From Paralichthys olivaceus (lineage: Eukaryota; Chordata; Actinopteri; Pleuronectiformes; Paralichthyidae): a DNA stretch of 64,000 nt. Under the pieces are notes generated by a model. The model was not told where the DNA came from. It worked only from the letters and a program-made list of their open reading frames with translations, and did no database searches. The translations under genes were made by a program, and so were the position numbers. The DNA lies in contig NC_091099.1 in NCBI RefSeq assembly GCF_024713975.1, forward strand, positions 9,996,501-10,060,500, written 5' to 3'. Each line of letters starts with the position of its first letter. Positions within the stretch are counted from its first letter, which is position 1. Shown here in pieces: positions 1 through 10,515 of this stretch.

Positions 1-797
1 TAACAATGATCCAGAGAAAATGTTCAACACTTTCATTCACATGTGTCAAGGTTCTGCCTGAAGCTCCACCTGAGTCACTCTCTCTTGCTACAATTCAAAG
101 AGTGAAATTGTGATGGGTGAATATAATTCTGTAAACACAGGTTTCAACATCCTAATTGTTCAATTGTTGAGTTGATATTCTGCATTCTTAACATTCATCT
201 TGAGTTGACGTGCTGTAATCAGTTGTTGCAGCTACTCGGCAGGTAGTTCATGTGGGGAGAAAAAGAGAGAGAGAGGAGGGCAGAGTGGATGAGAATGTGT
301 TCAGACATCACTATAAGTTATGAGTAAAACCAGAGGTGTTGGACTGGATACATAGGAGAGTAAAACGTCTATACTTATCTTCTTTTTTTTTTAAACTGGA
401 TGTAGCCACAATACACTTTTACAAAGTCTTTGTATGACTCTATAATTTAAGAATTTCTATATCAGGATTTATATGAAGCCATAAAAAGGGAGGCAACAGG
501 TGTTTTTAAACTACCTGTAAGTTCCCAGATACATTTCTGAATTTATATTAGAGATATTTAAGTCTTCAAATGTCCTTCGAAAAAATGCTCCACTGCCCGT
601 CTAATTGGGTTTTCACACAGCACCAGCTGCTGCAATCACCTCACTGCAGTCAGAGTCTGAAATGTTTGAGTATCCTTCCCTGATCTTTCCCTGTCATCGT
701 CTTGCTGTCAAACTTTCTCTGGAGAGGGACAGATCAGAGCATGATTGATTGTTACCTGGTCTGGCAGATTTGATTTAATAGTCTGCGTCCTGCTGCC
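1..797. other. 5' flank, no gene recognised
   Basis: No exon with good splice sites or coding character was recognised on either strand. The stretch is AT-rich with short A and T runs. Its right end should contain the promoter and 5' UTR of the secreted-protein gene that starts at 798, but no convincing TATA or initiator element decides a start site. Confidence 0.5.
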
Positions 798-3266
798 ATG
801 GATCTTCTGTTTGGGTAAATAAGACACAAGTGTGTATCTTCGATTAAATTTGTCCCATTTGAAGTTATTTTGTTCTAACTTCATTGTTTTTCAGGGTTTC
901 TCGGATTTGCACTCTGTTTTTATGGGGTTGCATTTGTTTTCCTCCACAGAAAGGTAAGTTTTTATTTATTTTTTGTATCATTAGTCACAGCTAAGTTCAA
1001 CCACATGAATTTAATGTTTGTTTATTTCCTGATAGGTTGCAACATTGCACATGGCTACTATGTCCATGAGAACCCACAAACCTCAAACCAGTTTCACTCT
1101 TTAAACACAGAATTGAAGGATACAACACAGGTTACGGGGGAGCAGAGCTTTGTTTCTCCTCAGAGAGAACCAGTTCATTTTGATGTTACCAGCCTTGGTG
1201 AACACATGGTGCTACACCAACCAGACTCAGGACAGGAGCAGGACGAATATTATGCGGTTTCCTCTCCTGCTGTGCAGAAATATGAAAGCACCCAACATCC
1301 TTTTGGTGTTTTACTGAAGCAGCACACACCAGAGACAACTGTGGAGGGCATCAGCTTCCCAACAATCAAAGATTTCAGACGGTTCATAGAGACAATGAAG
1401 AGCTCCTATTTAAAACCAGGAAGCGACTCAAGTAGACATTTTCAAACTGCTCGAGAGACGATGAAAAATGAGTTGACTTCTGGTGCTGAAATGATTAATG
1501 GAGAGTCTTCTATCTCTAATTCTGTGCAGGACGGATCTGCCCACGATGACCGCAGTAAAAATGTAGTCTGGAGTGAACCAGATGCCAACGACCACAAACC
1601 AATGAGTGAAAGCCTCTCTTTCTTTAATCCTGTCGACTCCACTGAAAGTGTAATTTCTCCCAGTGGTTATGACGACCAAGAATCTGGATCCAGCTCTGCT
1701 TTCTACTCGCAGAATCATTTAGGAGCCACAGAACAGGTTTTAAGTGATTATGGAAGTTTGGCCAATGATGGCATTTCTGGGGAAAACCGTGATATTTTCT
1801 CAAGTGCTGCTGATGTGCAAAATGAAGTTCAGTCAACAAGCCACAACCTCCCTGAACAAAAACCTCCTAGCTATTTCTTAGGAGGGTCTCATTCTTTCAG
1901 TGGCCATGTGACTGCATCACCTGTCACAAACAGCCCATCTCGAGATCTCAGCTTCTATTCAAGTAAGAAATCCATTGTAAAACCTCTAACCTCTGAGAAA
2001 ACTATGACACAACCAACATATTCATCTCCCAGTGGAGACTCTTTAACTGGGTATCAACAGAGTATTGATTTCCAAAGAGAAGAGCAGCCCAGAATGACTG
2101 AAGTTGATGTCTTGTCTCTGCAGAAGCCTTTGAATTCCTACGGTAAAAGTATATTTGTTAGTGCACCAAGAAGTCAATTCTACATCCCAGATGTATCCAA
2201 ACACAAGGAAATACCTGCCAAATTATCTCTGGTATATAAACCTACTGTTGGGAAGGAATCAAACAATATAAACTCTGCTCCCATCATCCACCTGCCTGTT
2301 TCCAACTTTCACCGTTCACCTCAGAGGAGTAGCAGCCATGTGGGTATTGAAGCAAGTGAACCTCGGGATCAAGTGTTTAGCATAAAGCAGCCACTCAGAT
2401 CTTACCTGTTCAGTGTGAAACCTTCCAGCTCTCAAGAGTCAAGCAGACATGATGGCTATCTCCCAAACCAGAGGGTCAGTGTTTCCCATCCGTCCATCAG
2501 TGCTCAGGCAAAACCTGAAATATCTGACCTGTCCAACGAGAATCTTGTGTCCGCCATTCAGGAACCAAAACAAATGAATGACTATGCTTCTGTTCCACCT
2601 TCTAATGGCTTAGATTCCACCCAGAGGGGGATCTCATCTCAGATTAATGATGTTCATGCAAGTTATCCAACGAATTCTCACCCAAACTCAAAACTAAAAG
2701 TCTTTTCAAGACTATTTGGCAATGAAGCAAAGTCCAAGAACTTTGAAGTCAGGGATATAAGTTCTGATAGGTTTCTACCTGGTGATACACATGGTACTAA
2801 AAAAACCCAGGACTCCCGAGGCGTTTCTCTAAATGGTGGATCTGTGAGTGATACCACTGCTGACCCTCTGCATACCTTCACACAACCAACCATTGTGCAG
2901 AAGCATCCAGCCAACGTGATCAGAGAGCCCAGCACCAGGGCCTCCCGCCCCTCTAAAACACTGTCCACATCCAAAGTGTCAGCTTCTATCCCCAGTGGTG
3001 TCTTTTGGAGAAAAGGTGGAAACACAAAAAGGCTTCCTCCTAAAAGAGGCACCAAACAATCACCAAAAAATATGAACACGTATGTTAAGAAGTCAAGAAA
3101 CAGCTATGTAAGGAGCAAAGTATTTCTGTCAAACACCCGTTATTCACCATATCAGCACGTTGAAGACAAGACCGCTAAAGACCAATGGAAATCTGACCCA
3201 AGACAACAAAGAGCACCACTGTTTGAAGGAGGTGGAGAACCGAGGAAGAATCAATACTTTCAGTGA
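798..3266 (+). CDS. Unrecognised secreted Ser-rich protein, 3 exons, 768 aa
   Basis: Three exons join in phase: 798-814, 895-953 and 1036-3266, with donors gtaaat and gtaagt and acceptors tttttcag and ctgatag. The spliced N-terminus (MDLLFGVSRICTLFLWGCIC...) has a hydrophobic ICTLFLWGCICF core, so a secretory signal peptide is inferred. The in-frame ATG at 1005 lies inside intron 2 and is not the likely start. The remainder, nearly all in one large exon, is low in hydrophobic segments and rich in Ser, Gln, Pro and Asn. A loosely repeated PL.SY motif with nearby F-S-V residues occurs near 2130 and 2390. The last ~100 residues are basic (KRLPPKRGTK, VKKSRNSYVRSK). No domain was recognised and no function is assigned. 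An egg-envelope or matrix protein would fit the composition but is only a guess. AATAAA at 3681 suits its 3' end. Confidence 0.62.
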
Positions 3267-3680
3267 GAGAAAATGGTATGCAAAAACTTTTAAATATTTA
3301 AATGTAAACATAACTGCAGTGCTTATAACTAGAATCATTTGATTTAAATATGAAGCTGGAAATATTTGGCACATCTTGATGCTGAAAATTGTGGCTGTGA
3401 TTTTTCTTTTTTCTTTTCTTTTAATTGTAGGTCAAACCACTGATTGGCAGAGAGTCCTTTTGTTACTGTAAGTGTTCCTACCACAGACATGTGTTTAATT
3501 CTCAAACTCCTGAAAACTGTTGAACATTTCTTTGTTTTCAATAGGATCTGTTTCTATGAATCACAAGTTGATATTTCTGAGAAGTTCCATGTAAGGTGAG
3601 TTTCATGGCCCTCTTCATTCCCTCTAAAAAAAAAAAATCAGAACTTGTGCTGGTTTTGAAGTCAACATACATCATATGAC

Positions 3681-3686
3681 AATAAA
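3681..3686 (+). terminator. Poly(A) signal of the secreted-protein gene
   Basis: AATAAA lies about 415 nt after the stop at 3266. It is the first canonical signal on this strand, and it is about 70 nt from the poly(A) signal of the convergent small gene on the other strand. Confidence 0.5.
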
Positions 3687-3757
3687 AAATGATCTCGTTT
3701 CATATAATGATCAATAATTTAGTTGTTACATCACTCTATTTTGGGCACTAATTCTTA

Positions 3758-3795
3758 TTTATTAGTGCAAATAATATTTAATAATTGTATTTATT
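3758..3795 (-). terminator. Two poly(A) signals for the small minus-strand gene
   Basis: TTTATT on the plus strand at 3790-3795 and 3758-3763 reads AATAAA on the minus strand, 26-60 nt beyond the predicted TAG. This supports 3' end formation here, convergent with the upstream gene. Confidence 0.4.
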
Positions 3796-3820
3796 ATCAA
3801 ATGAATTTACAGAACATGTC

Positions 3821-5662
3821 CTATATTATGATATGCATCTTTGTCTGGATATGATGTGACCTATATTGGAATGAGATGCACAGATGGTCTACCTGAAGCA
3901 GGCGCTTGTTAAACTTTTCCTGTAGCAGCAGTATGCCTTCTCCAGCAGACTAAAGGACAACTAGAAATGAATACAGAACAGCAATTATTATAAAAGCACT
4001 GAAACCGTCTCATTTGAATCCAAGTGATTTGTCTGAGATTTAACTTTACTTTCAGTGGCATGTATGCTAATAAACCATACTATACCATGTCATCTGGATC
4101 CATGTAGACGCCCATTGTCCTGCTTGTCAGAGAGGATGCTGTCCACTGTTCTACATCAGTAACAAACTTGTGCCTTAAAAAAAGTTGACATCAAGAAAAG
4201 ATAATGATTAAAACTGAATGAGTCATGCCTTTTAAAATGACTAAATGTGCAATAGGATAAACTTAAATGGCTAAATAGCTGGAAACAGGGAACATGATGC
4301 AATTACAAACACAGTGTGATTATTGAGAAAATATACTATCTGCAATTTCATTTGTTTGTTTTTTATACATGCTGTTCCTTTCACTGAATGTATTTTAAGT
4401 GTGAAGAGATTGAATGTGTGTGAAAACTGGTTTCTTAACTTAACTTAACTTAAACTTAAACTTCCTTTATTGATCCCACAAGGGGAAATTCTTTTTACAC
4501 TCATGTTTTTTTTTTTTTTTTCATTTAATACATGCATTAACCCACAATCCCACACACACACAGACAGGGCTCAAAGACATGCATATTTTGGAGAGAGAGA
4601 TGGTAGAGTGATGGGCAGCCCCCAGGAAAAGCGCCCTATGAGCAATTGGGGGGTACGGTGCCTTGCTCAAGGGCACCTCAGCAGTGCCCAGGAGGTGAAC
4701 TGGCACCTCTCCAGCTACCAGTCCACCTTCCATGGTTATGGTCCATGCTGGACTTGAACCGGCCACCCTCCGATTCCCAAGCCAAATCCTTATGGACTGA
4801 GCTACTGCTGCCCCACAACTACCCAGCTACTGCTTCTCCACCTCCCTTAATCTGTTTTAATGACCCAACTCGACTTTCTCTTGCAGCAGTAAAAAGTTGG
4901 GAAAGTGAGCCACCGTGTGCTCGTCTTTAGAAGAGTCACAGGAGAAGGAGGTGCACCTACCAGTCTACATCCTGGAGATGATCCTGTCCGTAGAGGGCCA
5001 CAAGAGTGTTCTTCAGAAACTGTATTGGATCACTGGGACATGACAGACATGAAGCTGTCAGCAGGGTCTGTTGTCGAGGAGGAATATGATAATAAAGATT
5101 AAAACTTGTTGATCAAGATTGATGAAGATTCAAGTCATAATGGTTCTCAAAGAGAGATGGTCATGTGTATAACGTACTGAGGAGCTGACCTCAGGGCTGT
5201 GATTACCTGTAATGTTACTGTCCACATTTCCTCTTAAAGGTTCAGTGTGTAGAATTTAGTGATATCTAGTGGCGAAAGTTGCAGCTGAATATCCCTAATC
5301 TCTCCCTCCCTTTCCAAACATGACAGAGAGCCTGCAGTAGCCTTCAGTTGTCATAAAAAGTATTTAGTTTGTCCACTTTGGACTACTGTAAAAAAACAAA
5401 AACATGATGGCCTCTGTAGAAAGGACCTGTACAAGTATATAAATATAAAGGGCCCAGTCTAGGATGAAGAATACAATTTGAACAATTTAGATGAAACACA
5501 CCAGTGAAAACATCTCTACGATTATTTTATATTCAATTCCTGTTTATTAATCCCTTTCGCTTAAATCTTACACACTGGACCTTTACAATAACTGACCTTA
5601 GATATTTGTGGCAGGCAGTGGTTCAGGTCGCTCAATTCCAGAACAGGCTTTGTCTTCGCCAT
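3821..5662 (-). CDS. Small unrecognised gene divergent from armc10, 3 exons, about 91 aa
   Basis: On the minus strand three short open exons join in phase 0: 5662-5597 (22 codons from ATG, MAKTKPVLELSDLNHCLPQISK region), 4166-4086 (27 codons, FVTDVEQW...YMDPDDM) and 3949 leftwards (SAGEGILLLQEKFNKRLLQ, then 23 more codons to a TAG at 3823-3821). Splice signals are gtcag and gtatag donors, and acceptors caag after a T run and ctttag. The second donor is weak. A further donor-like CAG|gtagac at 3893/3892 means the last exon could instead be spliced onward. The product looks acidic/helical with no signal peptide, and I do not recognise the family. Poly(A)-type AATAAA sites follow at 3795-3790 and 3763-3758. 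The gene shares a ~570-bp intergenic promoter with armc10. Its first intron holds two dispersed repeats. Confidence 0.5.
4436..4814 (+). repeat. Teleost dispersed repeat with ttaac/ttaaac lead-in
   Basis: A short ttaac-type tandem run is followed by 'cctttattgatccca caagg', a T run and CA run. A block then follows with 'ttgctcaagggcacctcagcagtgcc', 'gaactggcacc', 'gacttgaaccgg' and 'ggactgagctactgctgcccc'. I recognise this wording as a common interspersed teleost element; its class is not certain. Open frames inside it are repeat-derived, not genes. It lies in intron 1 of the small minus-strand gene. Confidence 0.7.
5236..5585. mobile_element. Inverted-repeat MITE-like element, about 350 bp
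   Basis: The ends are near-perfect inverted repeats. The left end reads AAAGGTTCAGTGTGTAGAAT and the complement of the right end reads AAAGGTCCAGTGTGTAAGAT. The interior carries the 'gatatctagtggcgaaa', 'cataaaaagtatttagtttgtcc' and 'aagggccc' segments typical of a short non-autonomous DNA transposon common in teleosts. No transposase is present. One end is only 11 nt from the splice donor of exon 1 (5597) of the minus-strand small gene. Confidence 0.75.
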
Positions 5663-6232
5663 CTTTAATCTGTCGATCGACAAATTAAAAATATTTATCA
5701 CGTTAATATTTCGTCACATTCCGCATGGTCCTGGAAACCAAGCGTTGCCAGGTAACAAAACAAGTAACGTTAAAAGTTGGCCAACAAATGACTTTAGATG
5801 TGCAAAGTCCACATTGTAAACATTTACTCTATCGGTTTTAATTAAAATGTTTGAGTCAAATTAAAAGGAATTCAAACTACTTTATGAATGTATGTTATAA
5901 AACTAGATTATATATATCGGGTTTGTTCATACCCTCATACCCAATAACTCCGCGAAGGTTTTGGTCGGCCACCATGAGCCGCCCGGAAACAGACTGAAAC
6001 ATTGTTGACAACTGTAGCTTGTCAGCAAACCTCTCCAGCTCTCACAGCAATGGAGCCGTCTACGTTACTTTATCTGGGTTATGTGTAGGTTCCAGTGGTA
6101 GTCACCAATGTTTGCTAACTAATGAACCGGGTTAGTTAGCAAGCGAGTTCACAGATTCGACTCCTAACGCTTCTGAGCCTCTGTAGCTTGACGTCAGTTA
6201 GCTAGCAGAGCTCAACTACAGTTAGCAGCAGC
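5663..6232. promoter_or_regulatory. Putative bidirectional promoter, small gene / armc10
   Basis: This ~570-bp gap lies between two divergent start codons. It contains an ETS-like CCGGAA near 5984-5993 and moderately GC-rich sequence near armc10. No TATA box was recognised. Several ATGs upstream of 6233 (for example near 5973 and 6051) do not open into the armc10 frame. Confidence 0.45.
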
Positions 6233-7996
6233 ATGGGCGATGGCAGTATCACTCCCCGGCTCGGCAACATGAAGGCTCTGCTTGGGATCGTTGCCGGAGC
6301 TGGAGCTTCCTACGGGATTTACAAGCTTATCAGCGGAGGCAACTTCAAGAGGAACAAGAAAAGCGCCACCGGTGAGAGCCCTGCTGTCAGGAGCAGTCAG
6401 CCCGGGGATGGTGCCCCCCAGCCGGGCAGCCTGCTGGCTAAAGTGTCCGGACTGGATGTTGTGTGTCCACGACCTGCGGATGCTGCATCAGGTACCCAAT
6501 GATATGAGAAATTATTAATACTTAACACTCACACTAACCAGTTTATATCTGCTCTATCTTATGTTTGTTCTAAATTCCCTGTTTATAAACTAGTAAACCA
6601 CATCTCGGTTGTCGTCATTAGGTTAATTGGCTTATGTTGCTCTACAGGGGGCATCATCCACCAGTCCCCTGGAAACCTGCAGCCCCAGCACCTGAAAATG
6701 CTGCTGTCATGTCTGCAGAGCAGCAATAATCCCTCTGACAGATGTCGGATTCTACTCACGTTAGGAAACGCTGCTGCCTTCACTGTGAATCAGGTACTGT
6801 AACAATATGCTTTCTCTAAAACCTTCTGCACATCAACTTGCTGGTTGCTTTATGCCTATAAAGAGTCTGAGTTGTCTTCATTTATCTTCTGTATTTCTTT
6901 CTGTATCACTTTTTTTTATCCCTGATCCTCCAGAACCAAATACGGGAGTTTGAAGGGATTCCTATCATAGCTGGTTTCCTCTCAGATCCCACTGCAGAGG
7001 TTCGAGTGCAGACTCTGACTGCTTTAAATAATCTCTGTATGAACATCCAGAACCAGGAGCAAATAAAGGTTTGTTACCATCCTGTACAGCATATATCATG
7101 CAGTCTAATACTGCGATGGGGTTTGCTTGTACTCATGTACAATCTTGTATATTCATTTCCAATTTTTGGGGACAGACCTGTTTCACTAAAGATCTTTTCT
7201 TGTAGGTTTATGTGCCTCAAGTGCTGGAACTGATAGAGATGTCCCCGGTGAATTCCGACCTTCAGCTTGGAGCTCTCAGGCTGCTGACAAACCTTTCAGT
7301 CACAGACAAACACCAACACTTGCTAAAAGGATCAATTACACTTTTACTTTCTCTTGTTGTTGTGAGCAATGAAGTATTACAGGTAGGTAGATGATGATAT
7401 ACCATTTGTACGTCACTGAGATAAAATAATATGGTGGTAAAGTTGTGAGTACATCCGCATAAGTGAAGTATTTTTTGTTTCAGGTTCAGGCTTCTAAGGT
7501 CCTTGTGAATTTATCCTCTAATCCAGATATGATGGATGACATTGTTCAAGCTCAGGTAAGGATAAAGGAATGAAAAATTAAATCCTAATCCTTTCCAGCT
7601 TAGTTTGCATGTCTATGTTTAAAGTTCATCAAAACAAAAGTATTACATAATTCAACATCACATTTGTTATCAAACTTTTGTGAAAGGGCTCCAGATTTAT
7701 TAGAAATGCTAATTTGAATCTTGTTCTTGTTTTTTTTGCTCAAGGCTCCAGCTTCTGTTGTGCTGCTATTTGACGCACGAACAGCCCCTGCAGTGCTTCT
7801 CCGACTGCTGACATTTGCGGGCAACTTAAAGGCCTGGAGGCCCTCGGTGCAGGTAGCAGAAGAACTGAGGCGGAAGCAGGACTGCCTGTTCCGAGTCATG
7901 CTAGATGAATCCTCCCAGCTCCACAGCAGGCTGGTCCAGCTGCTTTCACACCCCGATGGGGAGATTCAGGCCCACGTGGCTCGTATCTTAACATAG
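6233..7996 (+). CDS. armc10: Armadillo repeat-containing protein 10, 6 exons, 346 aa
   Basis: Exons 6233-6491, 6648-6793, 6934-7068, 7206-7382, 7484-7555 and 7745-7996 join in phase and give 1041 nt, or 346 aa, very near the ~343 aa of the mammalian protein. Residues ~14-33 form a short hydrophobic N-terminal segment (LLGIVAGAGASYGIYKLI) followed by basic residues, the signal-anchor type expected for the mitochondrial outer membrane or ER. A low-complexity linker follows. From about residue 85 to the end come armadillo-like helices (CRILLTLGNAAAFTVNQ, VRVQTLTALNNLCMN, LQLGALRLLTNLSVTD, QASKVLVNLSSNPDMM, LRLLTFAGNLKAW). Family knowledge: ARMC10 (SVH) belongs to the Armcx/Armc10 group linked to mitochondrial dynamics and trafficking. 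The start at 6233 fits the family N-terminus. The gene lies downstream of a putative promoter shared with the divergent small gene. Confidence 0.95.
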
Positions 7997-9602
7997 ACTT
8001 CTCTGTCTGCACTCCTCACCCATGCACAGCTTTTGCTTCCACACACTTTGCCAAAGCCATCAACTTATCACCCTTGAATTATAAATCTGTTGACATTAAG
8101 AGCAGGCTGTGTAGCTTCCTGTGGATACTCAGCTTCCACTCCCACACACATTACCTACTGTGTTCCCCAGATCAATATTATTACCACACAAAACTAAATG
8201 ATCAGTTCCTCCTCACCAGCCACTCCCCCTGATTTACAGTTACTTACACCAGGATTAATTGATGAGCAATGAGTGAGCAGGAAGCACAAAAAGCCTTTAT
8301 TCAGTAGAGTATAAAGACAGGCTAAACCTTCTCCCTGTTTTCTTCCTGCCGCCAACACACTGTTTTCAATCAAAGCTCCACAGTGCCCTTCCTTCTTAGA
8401 ACCTCTCCTTCCTTCTCTGAAGATCTTTTCCAGGTGAAATTTCTGAACCTAAAACCACTGCCAAAAGTTTTCTAGAGAATGTGTCAGTGTGACCTGTGAA
8501 GCATGGCCCAATACACCCTCACGCCTGTGGTTGAGAGAGACACTTGTTATTGAGAGAGCTGGTTTCTTGTTGCACTCCTCAGCATGCCTTGAAAACACCA
8601 ATGAATGGGTGTACTACAGCTCCAGTCCTTGTTAATCTAACGACATGTTGGATTTAAATATTATGTTCTTACTTCAACGAAAGTAAGATATTTTGTCTGT
8701 TTATTTAATTTGAAAAGCCACATCATGATTTGAGGAAAGCCAAAATGAGCTTAAACCTCAGTGGAGATGGTCTCACATTCTCTGATTGTATGACAAGAAA
8801 AAGGGTCCAGTGTATGAGGAAGGTTTGGAAGTTGAATCACTGCCTTCACTGCATTAAGAAAAGCTACCTGACGTGTTTATGGTGCTTGGTTAGAAGGCCA
8901 CCTGAGTAAACCTTGTACACTAACCACAGCTGCCTGTACTCGGATACAACCGGTGATATTGAATGTCTCTACTGGCCGACAACCACCTGCGAATCCTCCA
9001 GGGAGGAGCTGGAGGAAGTTCTGAGGGAAAAAGGATGTCTGGGCTGTTACGATTGTTTTAAAGTTACACAACTTGAATGGTTGAGAGGTCAACAAAGCAG
9101 CGATGACAATAGCTGCGATTTCTGTTCGTGAAAAATGTTATCCATTTAAAACTAGCTTCTTGAATGACAGCAGTGATTGAATTATGAATTAAAGCCTTGT
9201 TATGTTAGGTTGTGCTCTTACTGCAATAAGACAGGTCCCAAGTGATAGATCCACATTTTTAGCTGCAGGACTGAAGCTGTGGACACATCTGCTCACTTGT
9301 ATTCACAGAAAGGAGGAAGGGTGAAGGTGCATACCTCTGACTTGCATGAAAAGTCTCAGAATATGAATGTTTTTATGGCATGAGTCGCTCCAGGTGTATA
9401 AATGCTGCACATTATTGATGTTTGGACACTTACTTTATCTTCACCCAAATCTAAAATATCTCTCAGGCAATATAATTCTACTAGAAAAGATAGATCAGGA
9501 AAATGTTGGTTTACTTTTGACCTAGATTATCATATTTATTTAATGAAGTTGGATTTTACTGATGTAATGAGACGTGTATGTGAGTTTGAATGGTTGAATA
9601 AA
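7997..9602 (+). other. armc10: armc10 3' UTR and poly(A) signal
   Basis: After the TAG at 7994-7996 about 1.6 kb holds no further gene that I can support. The clearest canonical signal is AATAAA at 9597-9602. A 72-codon Cys-rich open frame at 8913-9131 lies inside this region but has no supporting context. Confidence 0.55.
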
Positions 9603-10515
9603 AACACCATGATGAAAAACACTTTTTATTTCTCATGTTTAATCATATATATATTAAACATTCACTAAATACATGGGAAATGGGGCTGAGCAGGGTTTTA
9701 CCTCACGTTTGACACCTGAGAAACAGAAAGAATCTGAAGATTTAAGGTTCTTATGGTGGCCCATATTTCTTTTGTACTTTTTGGGCCATATTTAGCATTT
9801 ACCACATTCCCATCTAGATTACACCTTGTCTAGAGCACCAATGTTTGCTTAAAAAACGCAGACATCTGGATATTTGAGCCACATTTTCAATTTAACAAAT
9901 GCGCCACTTTAGGCTCAGATCCTTTTTGTTTGGGCCCAAGAAGACCAGAAGTGCTGCATCATTGCCAGAAGTGGCTCACATCTGGATGCTATGGGTAAGA
10001 TAAAAGTACAAAGCTATGTGTGTGTGTTATTTCTCCCTGGTTGTATTTATATTCTTATAGTTTAACTTTTTATTTAATTGCTGCTCATTATGACAGATGT
10101 TGTATCTCAATAGGACTTTCTTAGTTGAATAAGGAGAAAATAAAACATATTAAAAATGTGATCATCTATGATCTTCAATTTGCAAAAAAAAAAAAAAATC
10201 ACAGTGTAGATGATGATGATGTGTTGAGGTCTTTGTCTTCCTCTCTCCACCCCTCTCTCTCTCTCTCTCACACACATACAGCCTCCTCCCCCTCTGAACA
10301 GTCGAGTTGACCATCTCTGGATCATCCCGACCGGAGTCACACCGCGGATCAGTGCGCGCAGCCAGGCGGCCCTACAGCGCACGGACCCGGGCGGAAAGTG
10401 GTGGTGGAGCATCTGGGACCACGCAGCATTTCGGATTAGCCGCATCAGCTATGAACATCATCCGCGGGGTTTGGCAGAAATAAACCGGAGCTCTCACACC
10501 ACCACACCGTCGAAG
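9603..10515 (+). promoter_or_regulatory. dennd5b: dennd5b 5' flank and 5' UTR
   Basis: The first ~600 bp show nothing distinctive. From ~10,230 there is a CT run (10247-10270) with a CA run, then GC-rich sequence from ~10,310 leading to the ATG at 10516. This is taken as the promoter and 5' UTR of dennd5b. The exact transcription start cannot be read from the sequence. Confidence 0.45.

Noticed and set aside
4470-5102. Open frames of 65-95 aa
   Set aside because: They overlap a dispersed teleost repeat or unsupported intron sequence of the small minus-strand gene.
8913-9131. 72-aa Cys-rich open frame on the plus strand
   Set aside because: Tempting because of its Cys pattern, but it lies inside the armc10 3' UTR with no promoter, splice or homology support.
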